A stretch of 64,000 bases of DNA from positions 1 through 64,000 of the forward strand of contig CP040001.1 in NCBI GenBank assembly GCA_013100825.1, given 5' to 3'. The position numbers and the translations under genes were made by a program. Numbering within the stretch: the first letter of the stretch is position 1; every line of letters begins with the position of its first letter. Below, one piece after another: positions 1-9,034 of the stretch. Under the pieces are notes generated by a model. The model did not search any database. It had not been told where the DNA came from and saw only the letters and a program-made list of their open reading frames with translations. The stretch comes from Candidatus Saccharibacteria bacterium oral taxon 488 (GTDB lineage: Bacteria; Patescibacteriota; Saccharimonadia; Saccharimonadales; Saccharimonadaceae).

Positions 1-1347
1 GTGAATAGTCAAGCTATTTGGCAGGGAGTGCTGGGTGAAATTGAGGTTTCAATTCCGCCATCGTCATTTTCGACCTGGTTTAAGTCGACCGAGCTTGACA
101 TTATATCTGCTAATGAGGTGGCCGTCCTATCACCCAACCCCTTCGTGTTGACACAGCTGGAAAAACGCTACTATCAGCGCATCGCTGACGGCTTGAAGCG
201 AAGCGGCCTTGCGGTCTCGACGATTCATTTTCGACCCAAAAAAACAGCTGCTCGAAAGCAGCGCCTCAGCCGTGATGAACCAAATTCAGCGGCCGCCACC
301 CAACCGATCATCAAGCAGTCTAAAAAATCAGCAACCAACCTCAACCCGCGCTATACCTTTGACAACTTCATCGTTGGCTCGAGTAATGACTTGGCGCACG
401 CCGCCTGTCAAGCAATTGCCGCTAGTCCTGGCACCAAATATAACCCGCTTTATCTCTATGGCGGTTCGGGGCTTGGCAAGACCCATTTAATGCAGGCCGT
501 TGGTAACGAGATTATTAAGCGCCAACCCTCCGCCCGCGTACTATATACCACCACCGAGACCTTTGTGAGTGAATTTCTCGACTCGATTCGCTTCAAGAAA
601 AAAGGATTTTCCGATAAATATCGTAACGTCGATGTCCTGATCGTTGACGATATGCAGTTTATCGCCAATAAGGAAAAAACTCAGGACGAGTTCTTTCACA
701 CCTTTAACGACCTACACCAAAACGACAAGCAAATTATCATCAGCTCTGACAAGCCGCCCAAAAGCATCCCTACCCTGACCGACCGCCTGCGCAGTCGCTT
801 TGAGTGGGGCATGACGATTGACGTGCAGATGCCCGATTATGAAACTCGCTGCGCTATCGTTACTGCCAAGGCCGGCCTGAGCAATGTCGAATTATCCGCT
901 GATGTCGTTGAATATCTCGCCACCAATTTCAAGACCAATATTCGCGAACTTGAGGGGGCGCTCAATCAACTCCTCGCCTACGCCGAGATGCAGAACATCA
1001 CGCCCGATGCCGAAACCGCCGAGGGGCTGCTCGGTAATATCAAGCGCTCTCGCCCGCAACATATCACCGCCAAGCAAATTATCGACAAAACTGCTCGCCA
1101 CTTTGGCGTTGAGGTCAAGGATGTGTGTTCACCAAAGCGCGATAAATACATCATGCAGCCACGCCAAATTGCCATGTACCTGCTGCGCAGCGAGCTCAAG
1201 ATGAGCTTTCCAAAAATTGCCCAAGAGCTTGGCCGCAAAGACCACACCACCGCCATTCATTCGGTTGACAAAATTAGCAAGGAGATGCTTATCAGCGTCA
1301 ACATTCGTGAACAAATTAATGACATCCGAGACAAACTCTATGTGTAA
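1..1347 (+). CDS. dnaA: Chromosomal replication initiator protein DnaA
   Basis: DnaA binds DnaA boxes at oriC, opens the duplex and loads the replicative helicase. All four family domains are visible in 448 residues: an N-terminal interaction domain (about 1-80), a short Lys/Gln-rich linker, an AAA+ ATPase with Walker A GGSGLGKT at 154-161 and Walker B LIVDD near 212-216, and a C-terminal DNA-binding helix-turn-helix domain with the signature DHTTAIHSVDKI near the end. Length is typical. The GTG start is the first base of the window, consistent with a chromosome numbered from dnaA; any upstream promoter is therefore out of view. The gene is followed by a non-coding spacer with DnaA-box-like sites and then dnaN, the usual origin arrangement. 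Confidence 0.98.
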   Translation: MNSQAIWQGVLGEIEVSIPPSSFSTWFKSTELDIISANEVAVLSPNPFVLTQLEKRYYQRIADGLKRSGLAVSTIHFRPKKTAARKQRLSRDEPNSAAATQPIIKQSKKSATNLNPRYTFDNFIVGSSNDLAHAACQAIAASPGTKYNPLYLYGGSGLGKTHLMQAVGNEIIKRQPSARVLYTTTETFVSEFLDSIRFKKKGFSDKYRNVDVLIVDDMQFIANKEKTQDEFFHTFNDLHQNDKQIIISSDKPPKSIPTLTDRLRSRFEWGMTIDVQMPDYETRCAIVTAKAGLSNVELSADVVEYLATNFKTNIRELEGALNQLLAYAEMQNITPDAETAEGLLGNIKRSRPQHITAKQIIDKTARHFGVEVKDVCSPKRDKYIMQPRQIAMYLLRSELKMSFPKIAQELGRKDHTTAIHSVDKISKEMLISVNIREQINDIRDKLYV

Positions 1348-1595
1348 AACCTGGGTAAAACGTGCGCATAACCAGCGACAAACTTGTGAACGACTATCCA
1401 CCACCTTGGCCGTGCGCAGACAAACCTCACACCACCGCATGGATAATCAGCATATTATCCACGACATGATACACAGCCAATCCACTACTTTTTCCACCGG
1501 CACAGCACTGTTACCACCCCTGTTTGAACACAATATTTACCCAGTTTCCACAGCACCTATTATTACTAACCACTGAATAAAAATAAGAAAAGGAT
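1348..1595. other. Candidate replication origin (dnaA-dnaN spacer with DnaA-box-like sites)
   Basis: This spacer between dnaA and dnaN has no convincing gene. It carries several matches to the DnaA box TTATNCACA: TTATCCACG at 1455-1463 (8 of 9), GTTTCCACA at 1544-1552, TTTTCCACC at 1490-1498 and CTATCCACC at 1394-1402, all on the plus strand. An A-rich tract at about 1576-1595 next to dnaN could serve as an unwinding element. Location and site clustering support oriC; this is inference, since no experiment or skew plot is available. Confidence 0.6.
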
Positions 1596-1601
1596 TATAA
1601 T
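1596..1601 (+). promoter_or_regulatory. Predicted leaderless -10 element of dnaN
   Basis: TATAAT lies six bases before the dnaN ATG, so the expected transcription start (seven bases after the hexamer) is the A of the ATG. A weak -35 (CTGAAT) sits 17 bases upstream. The purine-rich AAAAGGA at 1588-1594 would lie upstream of the mRNA and so could not act as a ribosome-binding site for this transcript. Confidence 0.55.
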
Positions 1602-1607
1602 AAGAAT

Positions 1608-2708
1608 ATGAAGCTCACCGTCACCCAAGAAAACCTCGCCAGAGCCCTCGCTAATGTCGGGCGCATCGCCGCCAGTCGTAACGAACTGGCGATACTGAAT
1701 AACATTTTATTACGAACCGATGGCTCTCGGCTGGTCGTAGCGGCGACGAATCTGGAGATCGCCTCTACCCAGTATGTTGGCGCCAAGGTCGAGAGGCCCG
1801 GCTCGATAACTATCCCAGCCCGACTAGTGAGCGAGTTTGTCGCCAGCCTGCCAAGTGGTACGGTCGAGTTGGAGGTTAAGGACGAGCATCTACATCTGAC
1901 CGCAGACAAGTTTTCATCCGTTATTAATGGTGTCGTGGCGGATGAGTTTCCGGAGCTACCGACAGTGGATGAGCAGACGGCGGTGCGACTGGATATGAGT
2001 GCCGATGAGCTAAAAAAGGCAGTTTCGCAAACCATTATCGCGACGTCTAGTGATGCCACGCGGGCGGTGTTAACTGGTGTGTACTGGCATACCTATAATG
2101 GTGAGTTGTATCTAGCGGCCACGGACGGTTATCGGTTGGCGGAGAAACGGCTGATGAGATTTGACGGTGAAATTACCGCCATCGTGCCAGCATCGACACT
2201 CCAGGAGGTGCTGCGGAGTCTCGATACCGAAACAAGTGACGTAAGTTTGTTTTTTGATGAAACACAGGTCGGGTTTCGGACGGATCATCTAGAGATCGTG
2301 AGTCGGCTGATCGATGGCAAATTTCCCGACTATCGTCAACTGATTCCTAAACTCGCCGAGACCGAGGTGGTAATTAGAAAAGCCGATTTCCTGCGCATCA
2401 CCAAGGTTGCCAGTCTCTTTGCGCGCGAATCGGGTGGCGGCATTACCCTCAAGGCTAGTCACGAGCAAGCGCTACTATCAATCCATTCAATTGCTTCGGA
2501 GCTCGGTGAGAATACCTCTGAGGCTAGTGCCGAGGTGTCGAGCGACGGCGAGATTACGCTCAATTCTCGTTATCTGATCGAGTCACTTGGCGCCACTGAT
2601 GGCGAGACTGTCACCTTCTCGTTTAACGGCAAACTGTCGCCATGCGTCATCCGCGAGCAGACCCCCACGCCAGATTGTATGCATATTGTTATGCCGTTGA
2701 AGCGCTAG
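1608..2708 (+). CDS. dnaN: DNA polymerase III beta subunit (sliding clamp)
   Basis: The clamp encircles DNA and tethers the replicative polymerase. The 366-residue protein has the length and the three-fold repeated domain pattern of bacterial beta clamps. Recognisable parts include the N-terminal segment MKLTVTQENLARAL, the middle-domain stretch LAATDGYRLAEKR and the C-terminal ending HIVMPLKR, which matches the family's usual H-x-V-M-P-x-R/K end. It follows dnaA and the candidate origin, the standard order. The ATG at 1608 is the predicted transcription start itself, so the mRNA is probably leaderless. The next gene is convergent, ending two bases from the dnaN stop. Confidence 0.97.
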   Translation: MKLTVTQENLARALANVGRIAASRNELAILNNILLRTDGSRLVVAATNLEIASTQYVGAKVERPGSITIPARLVSEFVASLPSGTVELEVKDEHLHLTADKFSSVINGVVADEFPELPTVDEQTAVRLDMSADELKKAVSQTIIATSSDATRAVLTGVYWHTYNGELYLAATDGYRLAEKRLMRFDGEITAIVPASTLQEVLRSLDTETSDVSLFFDETQVGFRTDHLEIVSRLIDGKFPDYRQLIPKLAETEVVIRKADFLRITKVASLFARESGGGITLKASHEQALLSIHSIASELGENTSEASAEVSSDGEITLNSRYLIESLGATDGETVTFSFNGKLSPCVIREQTPTPDCMHIVMPLKR

Positions 2709-2709
2709 G

Positions 2710-3519
2710 CTAGTTGAGTGATCGACCGTCTTGAGTAATGGCAATTCGTCGACTATTATCGTAATCAATAGTGATATTGTAGGCTAATTTATCCTCAACA
2801 GTAATAGTAAATGATAGCGTATTTTTTCCTGATGATGTATCACGTACGATATCTTTTATCGTTGTTTGTGTAGCGATACGTGATAGTTTGTGGTCATAAG
2901 AATAATCGCTCATGATTAGCTTCTCAATGTAGTCAGTGTCATTGCCGGTTAGTTGGTTAGATAATGAATTGCCGTACTGATCATTTTGGCCGCTCCAGTT
3001 GACAACTAGATACGGGCTTCGTAGTCCACGCATTCGTGAAAAGTCATCATTACAGCCAAAATAACCGTATATTAGCTGATCAGTTGGTAGGCATGAAACG
3101 GTTGTACCATATTGATACTGGGCATCCTCGTCAAGATTGGTTTTTTGTGACCACGTATATTCAACGAGATACGACTGCTGTAGGCTTTTAATATCAACAA
3201 TGAAGTTAACGGTGTGGATGTCTTTCGCTTGATCACGAGTCTGCTTGAATGACCCATCACGAATAAGGATGTCTTTAATGGAATTGTCCGGCAAATTGCC
3301 AGCGTAATTGTTACGGATGGTGGTATATAATGCGTGACGGATTGTTTCGAGGGTTTTAGTGTCGGTCGGTTTACCATTCGTATATGTACTGAGGTTTTCA
3401 ATATGCATTTCTCCGCCAAGAGGGTTGCGTAGCAGCAGCGTATAGGCAATCGTAGCGATAATAACAACGCCGATAAACCCCGAGATAATGAAAAGTAGTT
3501 TTTTATTATAGTGCAACAT
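2710..3519 (-). CDS. Hypothetical membrane-anchored protein, end of T4SS-like operon
   Basis: Family not recognised. From the chosen start the protein is 269 residues: a short basic N-terminus (MLHYNKK), one hydrophobic helix at about 8-30, then an extracytoplasmic domain with no familiar motif. An upstream in-frame start at 3552 exists, but the ATG at 3519 is preceded by GGAGG eight bases away and overlaps the end of the wall hydrolase gene by 14 bp, so it is preferred. It is the last gene of the minus-strand operon and is convergent with dnaN. The topology (one helix plus an external domain) resembles VirB8/TcpC-type T4SS subunits and the two small bitopic proteins further upstream, but that link is by topology only. 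Confidence 0.75.
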   Translation of the reverse strand: MLHYNKKLLFIISGFIGVVIIATIAYTLLLRNPLGGEMHIENLSTYTNGKPTDTKTLETIRHALYTTIRNNYAGNLPDNSIKDILIRDGSFKQTRDQAKDIHTVNFIVDIKSLQQSYLVEYTWSQKTNLDEDAQYQYGTTVSCLPTDQLIYGYFGCNDDFSRMRGLRSPYLVVNWSGQNDQYGNSLSNQLTGNDTDYIEKLIMSDYSYDHKLSRIATQTTIKDIVRDTSSGKNTLSFTITVEDKLAYNITIDYDNSRRIAITQDGRSLN

Positions 3520-4852
3520 TGCCACCGCCTCCACTTGTACTTGCTCCAACATAACTTGCTACTGCCGACATGTCAACTTCTGGGTAGGCAAACTCATCTG
3601 GTAGGCGACCGAGCCACGCCTTTGTCTCGTTGATCTTACCTACGCGAATGAAACCAGATCCGCCACCCGATTGTGTACCATCACCGCGCCCCTTACCGGG
3701 ACCACTACAGCTTGCTTGGCCAACGATAACAGTATCACCGTGAATGCCGAGGACGACACCAGTATGTCCATACCGCCCACCGTTCCAGCTAAATATTGCT
3801 CCAACCTTTGGTGTTTTGCCGGTTGGCACGCGCCTGTTGCTCCTTAAGTATGACACAACCGCCTCTCCATTTCCGGGTGTATAGACGCCTTTTGTAGAAG
3901 TGAACTTGTTTAAAAAGAATACAGAGAACGACACACAATTCGAGCCGCCACCATTACAATTATTCCACAGGTAACCACCCATAGCCTTCTGGCTTTCATT
4001 GTTCTTATTTTCGCCGTAATTCATCATGAATTTCTTTGCCTGCTCTTCGTTGAGGCCACCTTCGGAGATGGTGCCGCCTCCACCTCCACTATCATCACTG
4101 CAGTTAGTAGCGGCACCAGAAGCCGCTGCGGCTGCGATAGAAGGATCTGGCTCCCAGCTCATGGCTTTGTTAGCATAAGCCGCGCGAATATCGGTTCGTG
4201 GAATACCAGCACCAAAGAACTTCTTTACCATAATAGAGGTTGCCTCGTTTACGTTGCCCGAGGCCGTCATTTCGGCAAGAACGTTTTTACGTGAAGTTGG
4301 TGCAAGGTTCTGGAGTTGCCACCAGACGATAGCTAGTTGCACCTCGAGACTGGTAACATCACCCTGGACGCCAGCCTGCTGTTGCCAGTAAAGGACGGCT
4401 ACACCCGGGTCCCATTGGGCGATTCCCCAGGCATCGCCCATACCAGCCGGTTTACTCGGGTTCCACGGGTGATACTTACCGCCGGCCTTGAGCGGATTTG
4501 GCTCGGAGCCTTTATTTTGACGAAGAATTGGGTTACCTTTTGACTCCTGATATAAATTACCAACGATTGCTGCTGCAACAAACTTTGGTGCACCTTTGGA
4601 TATAAAATAATTAAATGCTTTCTTTAGATTATCTTCACCGACCAACTCTCCTGCGGCATCGCCCGCCCGCTGTGCGGCATTTGGTGAACAGTTTGTATCT
4701 TCAGAATTATTACTAAAAAGGATACTATTGTCTTCAAATGTCGCGCGCAGTTGGTCGGTATTTAGTTCGGCAAATACCGGTGAGCTCCCAAAAAGCAGCG
4801 AAATAATTGATATAACGATAACAACCCTTTGCAAGACTAATTTTCGTTCCAT
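3506..4852 (-). CDS. Secreted peptidoglycan hydrolase: phage-type lysozyme plus CHAP domain
   Basis: A 448-residue exported wall hydrolase. It starts with a signal peptide (residues 1-28, MERKLVLQ then a hydrophobic stretch ending SSPVFA). Next comes a phage tail lysozyme-like domain at about 80-210, with YFISKGAPKFVAAAIVGNLYQES and WGIAQWDPG. A Ser/Gly-rich linker leads to a CHAP-type amidase/endopeptidase domain at about 285-410 with NCVSFSVFF (candidate catalytic Cys) and GHTGVVLGIHGD (candidate catalytic His). Lytic enzymes of this kind serve T4SS as VirB1-like factors that open the wall for the machine. Its place in the operon supports that role, though host-cell lysis is also conceivable. 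Downstream it overlaps the 3519 start. Confidence 0.88.
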   Translation of the reverse strand: MERKLVLQRVVIVISIISLLFGSSPVFAELNTDQLRATFEDNSILFSNNSEDTNCSPNAAQRAGDAAGELVGEDNLKKAFNYFISKGAPKFVAAAIVGNLYQESKGNPILRQNKGSEPNPLKAGGKYHPWNPSKPAGMGDAWGIAQWDPGVAVLYWQQQAGVQGDVTSLEVQLAIVWWQLQNLAPTSRKNVLAEMTASGNVNEATSIMVKKFFGAGIPRTDIRAAYANKAMSWEPDPSIAAAAASGAATNCSDDSGGGGGTISEGGLNEEQAKKFMMNYGENKNNESQKAMGGYLWNNCNGGGSNCVSFSVFFLNKFTSTKGVYTPGNGEAVVSYLRSNRRVPTGKTPKVGAIFSWNGGRYGHTGVVLGIHGDTVIVGQASCSGPGKGRGDGTQSGGGSGFIRVGKINETKAWLGRLPDEFAYPEVDMSAVASYVGASTSGGGGNVAL

Positions 4853-5316
4853 AATTTCCTCGCTCGCTCTCTCGCGTTATCCGGTAGTATGTTACCGTCA
4901 GTTGTCCGCCACGCCTCTCTGCCGGTTGAGTATGCGATGAGCTGTAAATTGCCGCGATCATCTTTCTTTAATATGACATATAATGTGCGCGATGGATTGG
5001 TGGTCGCAACATTGGCGGCAATTGCTTTCAGAAAGATCCACTCATTTTCGAAGTCAATTTTTTCGATAAATATTTGTCGCGGTGTTGTCGCAACTCGCAG
5101 GTTGGTAAAAGCAGCGGAGGCTGATTCGCGCAATATTTTTTCTGGGATTATAAGATTTTTAGTTGGTCCTGGATTTAATGGAGTGTTGTTGCGGATAACA
5201 ACTAGAATAATGACGATTATCAGCGCAATCGCCGCGACGCACAGTCCGGCCATAATCATCAACGATCGCCTATCGTCACGTGGCTGCTGGGAGTAATAAT
5301 TCATGCTATCTATCAT
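4837..5316 (-). CDS. Small bitopic membrane protein, T4SS-like operon
   Basis: Family not recognised. 159 residues: a short cytoplasmic N-terminus rich in Gln/Arg/Asp, one strong transmembrane helix at about 20-43 (IMAGLCVAAIALIIVIILVV), then an external domain of about 110 residues. The start at 5316 overlaps the stop of the upstream gene by four bases (ATGA), indicating translational coupling; the Met five codons further in lacks a ribosome-binding site. It also overlaps the start of the wall hydrolase by 16 bp. Together with its neighbour it may form the VirB8-like or scaffold part of the export machine; this is inferred from position and topology. Confidence 0.8.
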   Translation of the reverse strand: MIDSMNYYSQQPRDDRRSLMIMAGLCVAAIALIIVIILVVIRNNTPLNPGPTKNLIIPEKILRESASAAFTNLRVATTPRQIFIEKIDFENEWIFLKAIAANVATTNPSRTLYVILKKDDRGNLQLIAYSTGREAWRTTDGNILPDNARERARKLWNEN

Positions 5317-5807
5317 AACGCTACTGGCTCCCCACTTGCGGTTCGAATGGTGACGGCGTTATCCGCGATAGTAAACTGCACGACATACGCGGCGGTGTTG
5401 TTAACAGTCACGGTGAATGATATTACCTTTTCGTCAAAAACTACATTAGTGATCGCTCCAGACACAAGGGTATCAGAGGTCGCATGTTTACTTACGTAGT
5501 GGCGAAGAATCGCTGCAACGAGTGAATTTTGGGTGTCATCATTGATGAATGCGGCCAGTGTTTTATTGGCGCTATTCTTCGTATCCCACCCGCTGAGGAT
5601 CAGCTGCTGCGCTGTTGGCTGGCCACTGCCGCCGGTTGGTCCCTCGTACTGTTTACCCTCTGATTGGTTGTTACTAGGCGATTGCGGTGGGGTCGATGGG
5701 TTGGCGGGTGGTAGCAGCAGAATGACGACAACGACTGAGGCGGAGAGTATGATGAATGATAACGTAGCAATAATTGCTGTTTTGTGTGCTAAAAGAAACT
5801 CTCTCAC
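5313..5807 (-). CDS. Small bitopic membrane protein, T4SS-like operon
   Basis: 164 residues from a GTG start. One transmembrane helix at about 9-32, a Pro/Ser/Asn/Gly-rich linker at about 33-60, and a C-terminal external domain of about 100 residues predicted to be mostly beta (segments such as VISFTVTVNNTAAYVVQFTI). The GTG at 5807 overlaps the upstream TGA by four bases (GTGA) and has GGAGG nine bases upstream, which decides the start over an ATG at 5849. The general shape resembles TcpC/VirB8-type subunits; no sequence motif confirms it. Confidence 0.78.
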   Translation of the reverse strand: MREFLLAHKTAIIATLSFIILSASVVVVILLLPPANPSTPPQSPSNNQSEGKQYEGPTGGSGQPTAQQLILSGWDTKNSANKTLAAFINDDTQNSLVAAILRHYVSKHATSDTLVSGAITNVVFDEKVISFTVTVNNTAAYVVQFTIADNAVTIRTASGEPVAL

Positions 5808-8800
5808 GATGACCGTCCTCCAACTTTTTTCGGTCCAGTGATCACCCACATACCTGTTGTGCCATCATTCTCTTCATTTTTACCCTTGTCTGCCTTTTCA
5901 CCAAAGTGAAATTCGCTCGCCGCAAAGCCGGCTTTATTTTCGGTGTTGGAGCGCTTATTCGGGTCACCAACGAGGAACTTACCGTCAGCAGTTTTTCCGC
6001 GAATAAACATAATGTGACCACCCTGGATAAACGGTGTTTTCCCGCCAACTGATATAAGAACTAGGCCACCCTCGGACAGACCTCTTGAGGCATTCTCGGC
6101 GCTTGGCTGTACTTTCTTGATCGTAATACCGAACTTATCCTTAAATAGCTGAGCTTTACTTTCCCATATCCAATTCGAACCACAATGCTCACCACCCCTC
6201 TGGCCATCGTTTTGATAGAAAAACTCAGCCATTTTTTCTGGATCAACGGTTGTATTGCCGACAGTCGAGACGATAGCAGCCATAGAGGTTGGCGCGCAGC
6301 CACAATCACCAATATTACCAATGCCGTATTTTTTATTCTTCCATGGCTCTTCTGACTGATAGTACATCTTAATTTGGTCGAGATTTTCGCCGGTTTGGGA
6401 GTTTGAGGCGCTATTAGACTGGTTGCTGCCGACAAGCTCTTCGTCGTCTTCGCCGTTAATGGAATTTTGGATCTGATAATCCATCAAGAAGACGGAGATG
6501 GCAGCAAGGGCTTTGCCGTCAGCAGTATCAACGGAGCCAAAGTCGGTGTCAGCGCTTGTCTTGCCATTTTCACCTTCGACAACAGGGCGATAGCCGCCAC
6601 TGGAGATCTTGCCAGTACTTTGCCTGGTACTAGATTCATCAAGGACGCAGCCGGCCATATTGGTTGAGTATTCTGCCGAACTGACATCACTACAAGACTC
6701 AATAAACGACTTTAGTGGGGTATTGTCTTTTATATATCCTTTACTGACCAATGCCTCAATGTCGTCTTCTTTTTCTATATCAACACTTTCATCGATCCAC
6801 CCAGCCTTTGCCAGGATCTCTCGTGCCTCCTCAACACCCATATCGTCCTGCTGCCTAGTAAAGCCGGTACACCCAGTGCCAGCAAAGTTTACTGCTGGAG
6901 TAACATCGCGGCCATTAACCTCGGACTTTAAGCCAAAGTCTTCGGCGTAACCACAGTAATTTGCCGAGTAGTTATCGCTCGCATTGGCGGTGGCTCCAAA
7001 TGAAAGCGCCATTGCTGGGAGGTGGATGATATTAGAGAAGATTGATGCGAATGAATTATTGTAACTACCAGACTGGAGCATCATCTGACGCAGGTTAAAG
7101 GTGAGGCTGCCAAGGAATGTGTGGCGACTAGAGGTGTCGAATGGGCTGAGTGAGGCGATGTCGTATTCACGTTGTTGTCGCTCGTTAGCGAGACGAACTT
7201 GATTAAAACTAGAGAGGCCTTTTTTAGACAATACCGGCAGATGTTTTGCTGAATTTGCTGCTGCAAAAAATGCACCAGCCGATGTTCCGAGCATATCACC
7301 AAACTCCTTACCCTTAGCATTCGCAATGTCATTATCGCCAACGATGGCTTTGAATATCGCCTGAACAGCTGCACTTGTGGCCGCTTTGGTTATTTCGCCT
7401 ATAATGACAGAGGTAATTTGAGAGATTGCAAAATCACCTACTGCCTTGACAATACCACCTATAAGCGTCTTTGCTGCCACGACTGTCACTGCTGCATCGA
7501 CGGCCATGGCTGTGTACATAGCCTGGTCGCTCATGATGACGTTGCAGGCGCCCTTGGTGGCATCTTTATATTGATACATCGCTTGGATGGCTGGATGACG
7601 ACGAACTTTAAGTCCGGGTGCAAATTTTTCAGATAGCGGAACTTTATTTTTATTGACGCCCATAGCAGAAAGCAGGAGTGGTGAATCAAGGGCTGACTCG
7701 GCTTTGCCATTACTGCCTTTGTGGCGAGCGGTTAACATTGTGCCAACAAACTCCATACCAGCAGCAGTCATTGCGAAGCGCGGATCAAGGCCTGAAGCCT
7801 TTTGTTGTGATCCTGGTGAGAGAACGATATTAGCTATCGGTGGGATAAGTGCCGCCATTTGCGCTCCAGCGACACCGCCAACGATAAAGTCGGGCACATG
7901 TCCAGCGATACAGGCACCTGTTGCGAGGGTATAGGCTGAGCCAGCACGCCGCGCACGCTTCAGTTTTTTGTCGGCATGCGTTTTGGCTTTGTTGCCAGAC
8001 TCTTCGATGTCTGCTTGGTTTACTTTATCGTCAGCACGATATTCTTCAGATGGGGTCTTCTTTTTTTCACCGTCAGAGCCGGTTGGGCCTTGATTTTGTC
8101 GGTTATTCTTTTTGTTTTCTTCGGCCCACGTGGCCGCTCCCCCGTTTCGCTTTATGCGCTTAAACTTACTAAAGAACTTTTTGGCGAGATACTTACTTGA
8201 CCAGACACGAAACCGCATGTTAAATGCACCGGATCGACCAAGGACTTTGGCGGCAAGACCACGGTTTTCTTTAGCACTTAAAAAACCGGGCAAGTCTTGA
8301 GCCTTGATATGTTTACCGTCAACGATGAACTTTTCTGGGTTACCACTGGGGTAGCCAAGCCTTTTTAGATTAAGCGGATTGCCTTTAGCATCGGCCGCTA
8401 CAACGCCGTGCTTTGCGAGACGGCGTAAGCCTTTGTTTGAAATCGTGCCGGCCTTGCACTTCATCTTTTTACTATTGCAAACGCCGGGCTTTGTGATCAT
8501 ATTCGCCAAGTTTTTTGCGAGACGCCGTTCAGAGACAACTGAACTAGAATCGTTGCCAAGGGTTAGGTTTTCCATGAGGTTGATGAGCATTGATGCCGGA
8601 CCAAATATTGAAGCCAGCAGACCACCGCCAACACCAAATAATATCATTAAACCAACAATACCGCCGCGTTTTTTAGCAAGAGCAATGAGCTTGGCACCTC
8701 GACCCTTAGGCTTGTTCCGCTTGGAGCCTCCCGGCTGATAAAAACCACTTTGTGGTCCTTGATTTGCAGCACTGTTCTCTTCGTCTGTTATTTTTTGCGC

Positions 8801-9019
8801 GGCAGCTTCAATGTTGGTATCTCGATTCGCCTGGTAGCCGAACGGGTCATTTTCAAGGCCATCATCTCGTAGACCAGCCTCTATCTGGTCAAGCGCTGCC
8901 TGTTCACTAGCATTCAGTCGCTCCGATGAATCATCGTGTAGCTCAAACGGATTTGCTCGCCCATCAGCATCGGGATCGGTCGTGGTGTCAAATCGCGGCG
9001 GTTTTGTTGCTGTTGCCAT
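5804..9019 (-). CDS. Large T4SS-associated membrane protein with C-terminal C39-like peptidase domain
   Basis: 1071 residues. The first 105 residues are acidic and polar, followed by a basic stretch and a hydrophobic segment (about 115-150). A soluble Lys-rich region follows, and then a hydrophobic region (about 360-590) with several candidate membrane helices. The last 168 residues match the C39-like family 2 peptidase pattern: GDCGCAPTSMA near 904-914 (candidate nucleophile Cys908), QGGHIMFI (His about 1002) and GDPN (Asp about 1019). This suggests a peptidase carried by the export platform, perhaps trimming substrates or acting on the partner cell. GGAGG lies just before the ATG. A TATAAT at 9029-9034 could also start an internal, nearly leaderless transcript. 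The C-terminus overlaps the next gene by GTGA. Confidence 0.85.
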   Translation of the reverse strand: MATATKPPRFDTTTDPDADGRANPFELHDDSSERLNASEQAALDQIEAGLRDDGLENDPFGYQANRDTNIEAAAQKITDEENSAANQGPQSGFYQPGGSKRNKPKGRGAKLIALAKKRGGIVGLMILFGVGGGLLASIFGPASMLINLMENLTLGNDSSSVVSERRLAKNLANMITKPGVCNSKKMKCKAGTISNKGLRRLAKHGVVAADAKGNPLNLKRLGYPSGNPEKFIVDGKHIKAQDLPGFLSAKENRGLAAKVLGRSGAFNMRFRVWSSKYLAKKFFSKFKRIKRNGGAATWAEENKKNNRQNQGPTGSDGEKKKTPSEEYRADDKVNQADIEESGNKAKTHADKKLKRARRAGSAYTLATGACIAGHVPDFIVGGVAGAQMAALIPPIANIVLSPGSQQKASGLDPRFAMTAAGMEFVGTMLTARHKGSNGKAESALDSPLLLSAMGVNKNKVPLSEKFAPGLKVRRHPAIQAMYQYKDATKGACNVIMSDQAMYTAMAVDAAVTVVAAKTLIGGIVKAVGDFAISQITSVIIGEITKAATSAAVQAIFKAIVGDNDIANAKGKEFGDMLGTSAGAFFAAANSAKHLPVLSKKGLSSFNQVRLANERQQREYDIASLSPFDTSSRHTFLGSLTFNLRQMMLQSGSYNNSFASIFSNIIHLPAMALSFGATANASDNYSANYCGYAEDFGLKSEVNGRDVTPAVNFAGTGCTGFTRQQDDMGVEEAREILAKAGWIDESVDIEKEDDIEALVSKGYIKDNTPLKSFIESCSDVSSAEYSTNMAGCVLDESSTRQSTGKISSGGYRPVVEGENGKTSADTDFGSVDTADGKALAAISVFLMDYQIQNSINGEDDEELVGSNQSNSASNSQTGENLDQIKMYYQSEEPWKNKKYGIGNIGDCGCAPTSMAAIVSTVGNTTVDPEKMAEFFYQNDGQRGGEHCGSNWIWESKAQLFKDKFGITIKKVQPSAENASRGLSEGGLVLISVGGKTPFIQGGHIMFIRGKTADGKFLVGDPNKRSNTENKAGFAASEFHFGEKADKGKNEENDGTTGMWVITGPKKVGGRSS

Positions 9020-9028
9020 ATGCCTCCA

Positions 9029-9034
9029 ATTATA
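9029..9034 (-). promoter_or_regulatory. Possible internal -10 element before the 1071-aa gene
   Basis: TATAAT on the minus strand ends nine bases before the ATG at 9019, in the 15-base gap between the VirB4 gene and this one. The predicted transcript would carry a three-base leader. GGAGG is also present between it and the ATG, so the gene may be expressed both from the operon and from this site. Confidence 0.35.
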
